Under the pieces are notes generated by a model. It saw only the letters and a program-made list of their open reading frames with translations, was not told where the DNA came from and searched no databases. From Micropterus salmoides (taxonomy: Eukaryota > Chordata > Actinopteri > Centrarchiformes > Centrarchidae), in assembly GCF_014851395.1 (NCBI RefSeq), contig NW_024044681.1:6644879-6708878 (forward strand): a DNA stretch of 64,000 nt, read 5' to 3'. Below are positions 24,259-36,035 of this stretch, piece by piece (position 1 is the stretch's first letter; every line of letters begins with the position of its first letter). Made by a program: the position numbers and the translations under genes.

Positions 24259-25155
24259 CCTGGTTATGAGGCCTCAGTGGGAGACAGAATTTAAATCTTA
24301 CAGATTACGTCTCCTTGATGGAAATGAAACTCAGTCAAATGACAAAGCCACGAGTGATCGAGCGGCTGACCGGTTTTTCAGCTGCTGACGCCGACATTTA
24401 GAGAGCAGGGTATTTAATGCAGATATGAAAGCAAAGAGAAGTCCTGCAGAATCTCCATGTTCTCTCAGCGGTAACATGTTTCAGATGGAAGCTTTATTAA
24501 TGACTGAAACAGAAACATACTTTGGGTTCTGCCGTTTCAGAGTGGTTGGTGTTTAAGCGAGAGCGACGTTCAGGTTGTCAGACGTCATTCAGCTGCATTA
24601 TTCTCTACAGTATAACTATATGTATTTAACACTGTTACATTGGAGCTGCTGTCAGTGAGGATGATATATCGGCCTCCTGAGTGAAGCCACCGACCGACCC
24701 TCTGATTACAGAGCTCCAGAGGGCGACAAAAAAAAAAAATGGTGCATCTAACATTTGAGAGAAGGGAAGAGCCAATCAAAAGCAGAGGGGCGCTGATTTA
24801 TACTCCTGCGGTGACTTGCCGCAGATACCTATGGCGTTGACAACGCAGGTACCCTCGCATTTATACTTGTGCGTTGGCGTCACCTCCAAAACACCAGCTG
24901 GCGGTGGGGTTTCCATGTTCCACTGTGTTGACTCTCTCTGCCGAGCACTTTCAACATCAACACCTGTTGAGTTTTGTTGTACTAATAATAATGTTTTGGC
25001 CATTGTTTTGTTTTGTGCTGTGACTCAAATAAAGACAAACATTAACCTGCAGTGTTGACAGCCACTTACAGAACTCATCAATGTGTATTGATTGGAAATG
25101 ACAGAAGGCTGTCATGGCACTAAAGGTGCGGTGAAAGATTTGGGTGCACCTAAAT
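24259..25155. other. NUP98 intron 1, unassigned part
   Basis: Non-coding. A GC-richer stretch at 24790-24950 may be another degenerate element, but I could not name it. Short open frames were not supported. Confidence 0.5.
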
Positions 25156-25480
25156 TTAGGGATGCACAATATGTTGCATTTTATTATTATTTTTATTATT
25201 ATAAAATGACATTTTACAATTACTATGAATGATCATTTTATATCATAATTATCACTGAAAAAAAACCAAACATTGACCATCATGATTGTGTGACATCTGT
25301 TGGGGTCTAAAAGTGTTTTCCTACATCTGCAGATCAGGATGTGCAGGCGTGTCTCTGCAGCAACACAGTACTTTATTATAATACTATTTTGTTACACATT
25401 TTACCTTCATCAAGAGATGTGGATATTGCAGTTGGGCATATTTCAATTCAATAATATTTTAATAAATTGTGCAGCCCTGA
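25156..25480. mobile_element. hAT-like MITE, about 325 bp
   Basis: Left end TTAGGGATGCACAATATGTT; the complement of the right end is TCAGGGCTGCACAATTTATT. The interior is AT-rich and non-coding. An imperfect copy of a type common in fish introns. Confidence 0.6.
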
Positions 25481-26323
25481 ATTAATCAGGAAGACTTCCT
25501 GCTACCATCTACAATAATCCCCACTTTGTCTCTATCTCAGCGGCACTCCACGGGAGGACTACACCTTCACCCTGTACAAAAAACAGGAAAGTATTCAACA
25601 CAGACTTTATTTTCCTGCAGCAGAGCTATCCCGCCGTCAAACACCTGCCCGGACCTGTGGGCCAAGTTCACGTGCAGCTGTGTTATGGTTACTGAGTCAG
25701 GGGGAAGTCTGGCAAGATAAACACAACATCGTTTCGTGATTAAGTTTTATCCCCTGATCCCCGGAGGCACAAAGTACCGCTGACGTTACTGCTGAAGACA
25801 AGCCGACCCCCAGTCTGGGCTCTGACGTCCGGCTCCACGTGGGGGCTCTGCTTTTAGTTAGAATACGGTTAATCCAGAATACAACGCTACTGCCGCCGCC
25901 TGCTAGTGGACTGAGTTTAAACTAGCTGGAAAACAAGTCCGTCTCCTAACTAGTCGGAGCCAGACAGGACCAGTTCCAACCCGCAAAGACTGCTAACACA
26001 GTGACATGCCCGTAGCATCTGCTTCCGCTCAGCTAACATGCTAACTAGCTCTTCAAGCTAACCGCACAGACAACGACATGAACAAGAGGACTATCGTTAG
26101 TTAGTTAATTAGCAGGGTGAGCTTTTAAATCAACATAAACGCGCCCAACTGTTAGATATTTACCGTTTTACGGACAGTTGCTGGTTAACGTTATATGCGT
26201 TAACGTTACGTGCGTCAAGCTAATGTTAGCCAGCTAGCTCTCCCCGCTAACTACTTAACGTTAGCAAAACAAAAAGCAACACAGACAAAGAACGATTGTT
26301 TTTTTTTTTTACCGAACACTTAC

Positions 26324-26430
26324 CGTTAACAACGTTGCTGTGGGTGTCCGGTTTCTTTATCGGCCTTTCTCCTACTATAGCTAAGCTACGGAGTCCAAAA
26401 ATGTTGAACGATGAAAGTATCTGTAGGTAA
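26324..26430 (-). other. nup98: NUP98 non-coding first exon (5' UTR), upstream edge approximate
   Basis: A consensus donor (GTAAGT on the minus strand, 26323-26318) follows sequence ending AACAACGTTGTTAACG. The next exon has a good acceptor at 23222-23221 and carries 31 nt of leader (23220-23190) before the ATG. I infer that the two are spliced across a 3.1 kb first intron. The transcription start was not resolved; the upper limit is a guess. Confidence 0.6.
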
Positions 26431-26439
26431 ACATCGGCA

Positions 26440-26540
26440 TTAGCCGGATAGCTTCGTCAACGAGGAGGGAAAACTGACCACCAGCAACCGTCATGACGCT
26501 TTTTCATACGTCATGCGTCATGACGTTGCGAGTACGCTGC
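26440..26540 (-). promoter_or_regulatory. Probable NUP98 promoter with CRE/ATF-like sites
   Basis: Just upstream of the inferred first exon lies a CpG-containing stretch with clustered TGACG/CGTCA cores: TCATGACGCT at 26491-26500, then TACGTCATGCGTCATGACGT at 26508-26527. These resemble CREB/ATF sites. No TATA box is evident, as usual for a housekeeping gene. The role is inferred from position and motif only. Confidence 0.4.
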
Positions 26541-26689
26541 GCTGGAGCCTGCTGGCATTAAGCTTATGTGGTGTTTGTACCATAGACTGTGTAAAAAGAT
26601 TAATACCAGTGGGAAAGAACACATCATTGTATTTTATATCATCATGTGACCTCTCTCTCTCTTTTATTTCTTTAGCACCTTTTTTTTTT

Positions 26690-26925
26690 AAAACTATCCC
26701 TCTATATTTCATGCCTGATTACGCCAGAGAAATAAATATAAAGACAAGATCACAGCAGTCTCCACAGTTTGGTACTGCTTTCGGTTCCTTCGCTCCATAT
26801 TTATGGAACAAACTTCAAACCAAACTCGAGTCACTTACCCATTTTAGAAATGTTATGAAGAATCACTGTGATGTTGTTTTGCAGTCGTTTCCCTTGAATT
26901 GTACATCTTGGTCTTGTATGTTTTA
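26690..26925 (+). mobile_element. Possible non-LTR retrotransposon C-terminal fragment
   Basis: The frame contains APYLWNKLQTKLESLTHFRN, similar in type to the end of the reverse transcriptase ORF of fish LINEs (A..LWN.LP pattern followed by a short FK/FR block). It ends in a stop at about 26926. There is no upstream RT, so it is a fragment or a chance match. Confidence 0.35.
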
Positions 26926-26956
26926 ATTAAGTTTTGTATTTTTCACTTGTTTGTGC

Positions 26957-27345
26957 CAGGCCTGGGCAATAAAACAATAATGATAATTATCGCAATATAA
27001 TTTTCATTTTCAATTTTCATATATCATCAAGATTTAATTAATCTCAATCACAAATTAATTAGTACTTAATTTTTCTATCAAGATATTTATTTTGTTGAGT
27101 AAAAGGGACTGAAGAAAAGATTTAATAATCATATTTGTTGATTTTATCAGAATAGTTCTGCCTCAGATTTGTGAAGTGATCCACTGTTTGTTCTGACCAG
27201 AAGGGAAAGTTTAAAACCACATTAACTTTCACTTAGTAGCAAAAATCAGCCTTAAAACTTCAAAAAAATAATCATTTGACATTTATCCTGATAATTACCG
27301 ATATTGAATGATGTGAAATGTTTTTATCGTATGCCATATCTCCCA
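26957..27345. repeat. MITE-like AT-rich repeat
   Basis: Starts CAGGCCTGGGCAATAAAACA and ends with TTATCGTATGCCATATCTCC, a diverged inverted relation. The type is common in fish; no coding capacity. Confidence 0.45.
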
Positions 27346-27379
27346 GTTTGTCTACTGTACAGTGCACAGCCTACATAGA

Positions 27380-28045
27380 GACTCCAGTCTCTCAGTCTGT
27401 AGTAAAAGTACTAATACCACACTGTAAAGGTACTCTGTTACAAGTAAATATACTGCATTGAAAATGTTACTTAAGTAAGATAATTCAAGTATAAAAATGT
27501 ACTTAAAGTAGAAAAGAAAAAATGTCCCCTGATACACGGTACAAGGTTGTTTATTTGTCATTAAACAACACAAGCAAAATAAAACTATACAGTATATTTA
27601 TGTATAGAGACACGAGGAATCTTTTGAATTTGCGTCTGGGAAAATGTAAACGACAGCCTGGTCCCGTCTTCCTTTTCCAGTGACTGTAGGACTGTTCTAT
27701 CAGATGTAACACGTGTTTCAGCAATAAAGCCAAAAAAATCAGATGAAAAACAAAAAGCATAGTGAAGTTTTAAAGGAGCTACCGGCTGCTGCTTCTACAG
27801 GCGCTGACGGTTGTTTATATTCTGTAACTCGTCATTATTCCTCATGCATTCATGTAGAAGCAGGATTTTACAGCTGTTGAGGTGGAGCTCATTTTGAACG
27901 AGTTTGTATCAGACTGCAGCTAATGTTTAATTTTATTATGAAATGATCAGATGTGGAGTGGCATGTAAAGAAAATAAAGTACAGGTACTACATTTGTACT
28001 TCAGTACAGTAAGTTAGTAAATGTAGTGTAACTGTTCACCACTGA
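27380..28045 (+). repeat. Dispersed repeat related to 13410-13835
   Basis: Both ends carry AAGTAC-rich stretches (AGTAAAAGTACTAATACC at the left, TTTGTACTTCAGTACAGTAA at the right). The right end is the reverse of 13418-13520, and an inner block near 27855 resembles 13795-13835. Confidence 0.5.
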
Positions 28046-28589
28046 TTAATACAGAAACAATTTAATTAATTGTTTAATTTCTGTTGACTTTAAATTTTAT
28101 TAAAAGTGAGCAATCAGATTGATCACATTGGAAATTCATGTAAAACAAAAAAGAAAAGCATCCTCTCCAGCCTGCCTTGGGAGGGGTTTTAACATACAAA
28201 TTAAAAATATCAATTCAAGATGTTGTAGGCTTGTCTTGTATTTTCCTCCCTGTATTAGAAACATTCATCAATTGCCAAAATATCTGTTAAAAATGTATCT
28301 GCTCTCCCACAAATGGCCTGAAATCCCTGTACAATCATCCTGTGGCTATTTTTCATTGCTGTAATTCAATTTCTCTCTTTAAACACAAATATCACTGTTC
28401 ATATTGTATATAGCAAATCCACCTACCTCATACAAATTTTTTTTTGTCTGTCAAAATGAATGTGTCTACTGTATTTGCTCCTATATATTTGTAAAATTAA
28501 AGCTATGTGAACAAATTTTAAATCTTTACAAATTAATGTGAGTTAAACCTGAGTTACTACAAATTACTGACAAAACAACAGATAGGAAA

Positions 28590-28954
28590 ATTAGTTTGTT
28601 TCTTGTTCTATCATAAATGCTGACGTATGAAGGTCAGTCAGATGACAGTATGAGTTTAAGTGATTTATGGAAAAAAAGAAAAAATATATTGATGTATAAG
28701 AATTTTACAGCAATTTTTATGTACATGTACATTTTTGCCATGAAGGTGTCCAGAGGGTGCAAAATTTTAAATCTAACACTACATAAAAAATACTAATGCA
28801 ATCAATTCAATTTTGTTGGTAATCTTTGACATATCCAAGACTCTAATTACCACCAAAGCCCCATCCCCCTACTATTTATTTTAGAGAAAATAATGGTGTC
28901 CAGAGGGTGCAACATTTGAGGAGGTGCCTAAGGGTTAAGAAACATACAGACAGG
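28590..28954. other. OR1 downstream flank, diverged from the other copies
   Basis: Sequence from about 28590 resembles the flanks of OR2 (42830-42937) and OR3, but it holds about 250 bp absent from them. An 18-bp direct repeat (GGTGTCCAGAGGGTGCAA) at 28745 and 28893 marks that extra stretch. Confidence 0.65.
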
Positions 28955-29926
28955 TTAATTCATTTCATGCTTCTTAGGGTGGGAATTCAGCCTCGACTGG
29001 GACGAGAGTTTCCGTCGACAACAAAGATGGTACACAAGGACGGGTCTGATGGTCTGGTCTCTGAGGCCATAGATGAGGGCACTCAGACACCTGGGGAGGA
29101 GGAAAAAACACACGTACAGAACAATCCGTATACGCACAAATATAACCCCTGTTAAAAGCTTTGCGAGAACTACAATAAATGAGTTGTGCACAGTTGAGGA
29201 GAGACTGAGGCCCAGCTGCACCAGATGCAGCAGCAGTGTGTTACGGGCCTTACGGACTGAAGCTTTGTCTGTGGAGGCCGACCTGGCTGCTATCATCACA
29301 CCAATATAGGAGGAAATGATTGCCACACCGGCTAATACAAACAGAAAACAAGTGTAGGCTTTGTCATAATCAGCAGATCTTTTCCCAAGAAACATGACAA
29401 GTGTACTACAAATGTCTTTCATCAGCAGACTCTCTAGGTCTGCAAATGGAAAATCTAACAGTAAAACAACTCGAATGAAAATATTTAGTGAACAAAAGGT
29501 CCAAACCACAACGACGGCCACCCATGTGTTTCTGACAGTGATGATGGCAGCGTGCCTCAGTGGGTAGCACACAGCAACATATCTCTCCACAGACATCACC
29601 ACCAGTGTCAGAGGAGAGATTTCATTTGTTAGATTGGCAAACATCACAAGAAGACCACAGACAGGATAAGTCAGGATTATTCTACAAATAGACAGTATGT
29701 ACAGTAATTGGCTCATTGCCATCTGCACAGTGTCTGCAAAAAGGAGGTTATACAGAAGAATGTAACGAGAGGTCTCACAAAACACTGGTTTACTTCTCAA
29801 GGTGAATAACATGATGACATTAATGAACAAGAATATACAGCATGGTACTGTAGTCAGAGTGGAAAGCATCACTCTTTCCAGTAACCCCAATGCAACAGTT
29901 ATGTTGGCCTGAGATGCATCGGACAT
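28955..29926 (-). CDS. Odorant receptor 131-2-like (OR1)
   Basis: A single-exon, 323-residue seven-transmembrane receptor expected in the cilia membrane of olfactory sensory neurons, coupling odorant binding to a G protein. Visible features are an N-terminal glycosylation site (NIT, residues 8-10), a first membrane segment about residues 20-45, the TM3 end motif MSVERYVAVCYPLRH, several further hydrophobic segments, and LSALIYGLRDQTIRP in TM7 and the start of the tail. The match to fish 131-2-like receptors is from memory and strong. The ATG at 29926-29924 fits the family start. Its 3' flank differs from those of OR2 and OR3. It is the left-most copy of the array and the parent of the 5' part of OR2. 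The ligand is unknown. Confidence 0.93.
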   Translation of the reverse strand: MSDASQANITVALGLLERVMLSTLTTVPCCIFLFINVIMLFTLRSKPVFCETSRYILLYNLLFADTVQMAMSQLLYILSICRIILTYPVCGLLVMFANLTNEISPLTLVVMSVERYVAVCYPLRHAAIITVRNTWVAVVVVWTFCSLNIFIRVVLLLDFPFADLESLLMKDICSTLVMFLGKRSADYDKAYTCFLFVLAGVAIISSYIGVMIAARSASTDKASVRKARNTLLLHLVQLGLSLSSTVHNSFIVVLAKLLTGVIFVRIRIVLYVCFFLLPRCLSALIYGLRDQTIRPVLVYHLCCRRKLSSQSRLNSHPKKHEMN

Positions 29927-30429
29927 CTCAGAAAAGCATTTACAACAATTAATATCTTGCTGTTAGTAACAATGAAAAAAATGATAAAGTCTTTAAATAA
30001 TAAATACCTGTTGAGTCACATCCGAAACCCCAAATCATCAAAATCCATTTACCCTCTGCAGATAATTGGTAAGTTAGTGCTAATTCCTATGTAGGCAGAA
30101 ATGTTCTGCAGGCTTCGCCTGCCTTCAGATATTATATATAATCTTTTTCTTTCACTGTTCACATGACACCATCACATGTCAGCATGGTAAGCAGCTCAGT
30201 AATAGGTGATGTAATCTCTCTGCTATTATTTCCCAAACACTCCATGTGATCATGTCTTACACAGTTTAAAGTAAGTAAAGTTTATTTTTACAGTGCCTCT
30301 CAAAACCAAAATTAAAAGGTGCTTCACAAATTTATTATTTTTCCAAACTTAGAAGATATGAGTAAAGCATAGAATTAGCACTATCCAACCTGATGAAATT
30401 ATGAGGAATGTGGTTTAATCTTTATTTAT
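29927..30429. promoter_or_regulatory. OR1 upstream flank, shared with OR2 and OR3
   Basis: About 450 bp conserved upstream of all three intact receptors (for example AATATCTTGCTGTTAGTAAC, CTGTTGAGTCACATCCGAAA), so it may hold the promoter or a non-coding first exon. No specific motif is assigned. Confidence 0.4.
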
Positions 30430-32700
30430 TTATAGTTTTGTTTTGATTGTATTACACATGACCATTAAAATGGCCTGGCTGTGTTCAGACACCTTTGTGT
30501 CTGCTTCAACTGACTCTGACAAAGAAAGTGCTTGTTTCGTCCTTGCTGTATTTTTTTACTTCTTTAAGCCTCGAATATACTCGGGAGCGGACACGGACAG
30601 CTGTGGACCCCACAGATGCGGACTACTTCTGTTTATACTACTTTCTGCAGTCAGCTTGGCGGACATGTTCCACACATGCTCAGTAGATCGGTTGGTGCCC
30701 TGGTAGCGCTAGTGGCACCAGGTCCGTGTGGTCACAAAAAACGTGAGGTACGCGGACGTCCGCACAGACCCTACGCGTACCCCTCTGATGACAATTCTTT
30801 CGTCAAGCAGACCCTAGTGGAACCTCATGTACTCGTGGACACGGAAAGTATAATCCTTGCTTTAGTCCACAGTATTTGATACCAACGGAAGCAGAAGTCG
30901 TGAAAGAAAAATTATGGGGCAAGACGAGCAGCAGTTCAGAACAGGCTGAGAGCCCTGGCCCACCATCAAACCCTGCCAAGTATCCTACCAGCAAACATCC
31001 AGTCTTTGGACCTTCCCACTTTGGTCATCATCTCCACTGTGCACATAAATCCAATACCAATGAAGCATCATTGGTGCTACATGACATGCAATGTCAGCAC
31101 CACAGCAAGCAAAGACGCTGCCCTCGCCGTAACAGGAAAAACTTCAAAAACTTCTGCCAAACGTCCATCAACACATAACGTCCTACAAGAGTGGGTTGAA
31201 GTACTAGTTGCGTGGAGTGGAGAAATAAAAGGCCAGCTGTATCACATCTCTCTCATCCTACCCAATCTCACATTCACAGAGATTGTTCAACCTCATTGAA
31301 ATGGCTCTTTGAGTCAGACACTTAGGGAGATGGATAGGAAAGGCACAATGGAGAATTGAAGCCCAGTGGAGGAGGAAAGCACAATATCGCCCCATTGCAG
31401 AGCAGCAGAAAGGAGCATAAAGCTGGGCTCTGCCCTGATCATGGCCTTATCCATTAGGATAAGTTACCTCAAGGAGTTATCCTCCTGTTTCACCAGCTTT
31501 GTGGTTAAACTCCTTGGCTTCTTCCCTATGCAGCATCTCTTGCCGATGAATCTGTTGAATCCCCATAAAGGATAGTGGGCCCTGGCCCTGGCACCAGCCA
31601 ACCATCTGCATTCCTGGGCCACCAACCCTTTCATACTAACCAACGCTGGAGGCTTCCAAGAAACAACACTCAGACCACACACGACGGGAACAGATGTACA
31701 CTGCACCATCATGCGCACAGACAGGATCTGGACACATCCCTACCAAGTCTATTTGGTCAGAGTGTCCGGAGAGTCACCACACTTCTCAAGCCTCATCATG
31801 TGCCTCAGTGAGCTCAGTGAGAAATCAGGAGCTTCCCAGGTAGCTCTGAGTGTTTACCCAACAGCCATGTTTCAACAGCAGCGTAAGCATCTGTAACTGG
31901 TGGAAGTCCATAAAATCACGGAGGAGCTACAGGCTGATGGGACAATTCAGTAGTCGCTGGACATTGGTAGGGATATGACCTTACGGTGTGTCTCATCTCC
32001 ACATTCAGCCACATGGACAAGTGCCTCCAAATCCCAAGCAAGCCGTAAGCTCATGGTTTGACAGTATGGGTTCCGTGTGACATCGTTTTTAGTGGGAAGT
32101 GGATGGAGGAATGACCATGATGGAATTGCTGATCACCCCCTCCCGCAGAATCCCTAAATCAAAATTGTCTTACTTTGAGTCAGGGAAGGAAAGCAACTTC
32201 ATCTTATTGAAGATGTCTTTGGAAAGCCTCTTGGGCAGGCAGATCCACCTCTCCAAGCTCTACAAATAACAGGTGCTCTTAGATCATCTAAAACTCCACA
32301 GCGCTCATAAGCTGGCCATGGCCTACACAGCTGTGCTTCTCGCCTTGCCAGCTAAAATACAGAGAGCTGTTGAAAGGAAACCCCTATCTCCATTATCTGA
32401 CTGGTGAACTTGACACAGCTCCTCCGCAGACTGCTGCTACTGTTATACCCCCCTATTTTGAAGGCCAGATGGATGCCCCCACCTCTATGTATCTCATTAG
32501 CGAGCATCTTTCAATCAACTCAAGCTCTGATGAATGAAAGGCTCCAGGAAAATAAAGAATACAATTCTACTGCAGTACTGTGATAAAAGAGAGCACTTGA
32601 AAGCACAGAATTCAAGACGCTGTCAACCATCCAGATCAAGGAATGGATCTTAGCAGACAACTGATGTTGAGATGTGGCAGGGGTCTTGCAGCTGATTCCT
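30430..32700 (+). mobile_element. Degenerate repeat block, possible gag-like remnant (unit 1)
   Basis: No intact gene. Several short plus-strand frames follow each other with stops between them. Near 32140-32400 the translation has SYFESGKESNFILLKMSLES and LLDHLKLHSAHKLAMAY, reminiscent of gag-like proteins of Pao/BEL-type fish retroelements, from memory. The part at 30560-31560 is unrecognised. The same lesions appear in unit 2, so decay predates the duplication. Confidence 0.35.
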
Positions 32701-32741
32701 GCACACTAAAGAAGCCATGCAACACTTGCAAAGAGCTCCAC

Positions 32742-33530
32742 CTCAATTCAATTCAATTTTATTTATATAGCACCAAATCACAACAACAGTTATCTCAGAG
32801 CGCTTTTCATAAAAGAGCAGGTCTACACCATACTCTATGATTCTATTTACAGAAGCCCAACAGTTCCCACCAAGAGTAGCACTAAGCAACAGAGGCAAGG
32901 AAAAACTTCCTTTAAGAGGCAGAAACCTCGAGCAGAACCATGACTCAGGGTGGGCGGCCATCTGCCTCGACCGGTTGGGGGTGAAGGAGAGAGAGAGAGA
33001 GAGAAGGGAGGCCGCCTACACAATATCCACACAGAGGTACAGACAGTAAAGGTGATGCTATTGAATGAATAAAAAATGGTACAGATATTTATAGTAGTGT
33101 TAATGATAAGAATCGTAATGTTAATGATTATAATAAAAATAATAACAATAGGACTAGTAACAATAGTTGTAGCAGAGGGTGCCGAGCAGGAACACGGGGG
33201 CAGCAGGTGACCCGCAACCACAGATCCAGACTCCACAGCTCCAGAGCCAGAAACACCTGCAGGAAGTGTTAGGAGGAGAGAGGAGAGGGACGAGAAAGCA
33301 CAAGACTACCGGAAAGGGGAGAAGTTGTGTTAGTAACATGCAATAATGGGATGAGGTTGCATACAGAGGGAGAGGAGGTAGAGGAGAGAGGAGCTCAGTG
33401 CATCATGGGAAATCCCCCGGCAGTCTAGGCCTATAGCAGCATAACTAAGGGATGGTTCAGGACTCACCTGAGCCAGCCCTAACTATAAGCTTTATCAAAG
33501 AGGAAAGTCTTAAGCCTACCCTTAATCCCT
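32742..33530 (-). mobile_element. L2-type LINE 3' tail, inverted (unit 1)
   Basis: The complement of the tail seen at 36690-37515, including TTGTGATTTGGTGCTATATA near its end and the block encoding the end of ORF2 (KSRLKTFLFDKAYS region) at about 33480-33523. A GA-rich microsatellite lies at about 32988-33003. It is 5'-truncated, as usual for LINE insertions. Confidence 0.75.
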
Positions 33531-33672
33531 TAATGCCTGAATTTTTTTATGATCAAAAAAAAAATTCATTCATCATTTGCTTTCAAGCTGATGTTAAATT
33601 AAGTGAAGATTGTTAATTTGTCTTTAGAACATAGAAAAGATAAATAAAGGATAAATTCAGGGATGTGTAGTT

Positions 33673-36035
33673 ATGATGATCAGAAACCAGGGCTTGCAAA
33701 AGGTTCCTAGGTTCGTATCAAATATGCACCAACAGGCATTGGGGGAATCCATGTGTCAGCTTCTTCCCCCAGCCGCCGAAGCCTCCGCGAGTCCCACTTC
33801 TCTTCCTGCCACAACCACCGCCTCCCACCAAACTGACCGGGAGCCCTGGGTACAATGGGAATCTGGGCCAGTTGGGCCATCACCTAGCCACCTGCTCCAG
33901 AAGGCCGTCAAACAGTCAGGCTCGCTAGAGCTTGGGAGCGCCCGAGTGAGCCGAACAACCGCTCCATCTTCTCGCCGTCGCACTTACCTCCAAGCCACCA
34001 TCTCTCACGAAGGTCAGTCCAATGTCTTGCTAGCCTTTATTGATTCAGGGGCAGATAAGAGCTTCTTGGATAACAATATAGCCAAACAGTTGGGTCTGAC
34101 CGCCATTCCCCTCCAAGAACCTCTTGTGGTGAATGCCCTAGACGGCAGACTTTTGGCCCGGGTAACCTTCAGAACTCCTCCCCTGCAGCTCCGACTCTCT
34201 GGTAATCATCATGAGCAGATTAGTCTGTTCATCATTGACTCTCCTCACACTCCACTAATTCTCGGGCACCCCTGGTTAGTCTAACACAACCCCAGTATGG
34301 ATTGGTCCTCAGCCAAAGTCACTAGTTTGAGCCACACCTGTCACTCGGAGTGTCTTCGATCAGCCTCACCTCAGTCTGTCCCGGTACCCAGCTCCTGAGC
34401 TGTTACACCTGACTTGGCTTACGTTCCCCCGGTTTACCACGAACTCTGTGAAGTGTTCAGTAAACCACGAGCCCTGACCTTGCCCCCCCAACCGCCCCTA
34501 TGACTGCGCCATAGACCTGTTGCCAGGCACCCCCTTGCCTGGCAGTAAGCTTTACAATATATCCAGACCTGAGTGCGAAGCCATGGAAAAGTACATCAAA
34601 GACTATTTGGATGCCGGAATCATTAGACCTTCCTCCTCCCCCCTAGGGGCAGGCTTTTTCTTCGTAGAAAAGAAGGATAAGAGCCTGCGCCCGTGCATTG
34701 ATTACCTTGTACCCGTTACCCCTCATGTCTGAAGCCTTTGATTCCCTGCAGGGGGCGACCATCTTCACCAAACTAGACCTTCGTAATGCCTTCGTAATGG
34801 AAAACGGCGTTTAACACCTCCTTGGGCCATTTTGAATACTTAGTTATGCCCTTCGGTCTGACTAACGCCCCGACTGTGTTTCAGTGCCTCATTAATGACA
34901 TTTTAAGGGATATGCTGGGGCGCTTTATTTTTGTCTACCGCGATGACATCTTCATTTTTTCAAAGGATGACACTGAACATGTCCAGCATGTCCGCCAGGT
35001 CCTGAAGAGGTTACTGGAGAACCGTCTGTTCGCAAAGCCAAGTGTGACTTTCACGTTTCCACGGTCACCTTCATGGGCTACATTGTCTCCAAGGGGTGGG
35101 TCATGATGGACTCATCCAAGGTAAAAGCGGTACAAGAGTGGCCAAGCCCTACAACCAGAAAACAACTCCAAAGGTTCCTTGGGTTTGCTAACTTTTACTG
35201 GAGGTTTATCTGGAACCATAGTCGTGTAGCTGCTCCTCTTACCTCTCTCACTTCTCCCAACAGACTCTTCTCCTGGACCTTGGAGGCTGAGAATGCCTTC
35301 CGGGAGCTCAAGTCTCGTTTCTCCTCAGCCCCCGTCCTCATTCAGCCTGACCCATCTCGGCAGTTCGTCGTGGAAGTGGACGCATCAGAAATTGGGATGG
35401 GAGCGGTTCTCTCCCAGCGTTCTGCCGAGGATGGCAAACTTCACCCCTGCGCCTTCCTTTCCCGCCGCTTCTCCACCCCGGAGCGCAACTACGATGTTGG
35501 CAACAGGGAACTGCTGGCAGTGATGCCCTGGAGGAGTGGCGCCACTTGCTGGAGAGGGCCGAGCATCTGTTCGTCGTCTGGACCGATCACAAGAATCTGG
35601 AGTACATCAGATCTGTCAGACGACTGAACTCTCGTCAGGCCAGGTGGGCTCTGTTTTTTGGACAATTTAACTTCTCTCTGACTTAAAGACCCGGCTCTCG
35701 AATCATCAAACCCGACGCCCTATCGAGAGCCTTCAGCAGAGGAAAACGTGACCCCAGTTCCAGACACCATCCTGCCCGACTCCTGCATCATCGGAGCAGT
35801 CACTTGGGAAAACAAGGTGAGAGAGGCTCTCCGTAATGACCCTGGATTTTACCCCGGTAATACTCCACCCGGCACCTTATTTGTTCCACCTTCTTTCAGA
35901 TCAGCAGTTTTAACATGGGCGCATTCCTCCAAACTAACCTGCCAATACGGAGTTTCTCTCACCCTAGCCTTTCTCCGCAGGCGTTTCTGGTGGCCCACTA
36001 TGGAGACAGACACAATCGTTTGTTTCTGCATCTTC
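33673..36035 (+). pseudogene. Ty3/gypsy retrotransposon, protease-RT-RNase H part (unit 1, dead)
   Basis: In order on the plus strand: an aspartic protease with FIDSGADKSF (about 34034-34063) and ILGHPWLV before a stop at about 34281; reverse transcriptase with FFFVEKKDKSLRPCIDY, then TKLDLRNAF (first catalytic Asp present), then VYRDDIFIFS; RNase H with VEVDASEIGMGAVLSQRS and ERNYDVGNRELLAV. Multiple stops and shifts break it (for example at 34281, near 34500, near 34813, 35685), and about 28 nt are missing after CIDY. It is cut at about 36035 by an L2 insertion; the integrase part resumes at 37516. The chromodomain found downstream places it in the chromovirus branch. Confidence 0.88.

Noticed and set aside
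26513..26926. 137-codon plus-strand frame starting next to the NUP98 promoter, as a divergent gene
   Set aside because: No similarity in its first half. The second half looks like a LINE tail, and no exon structure is visible.
29073..29309. Plus-strand frames antisense to the receptors, repeated in all three copies
   Set aside because: They are shadows of the receptor coding sequence, which explains their conservation.
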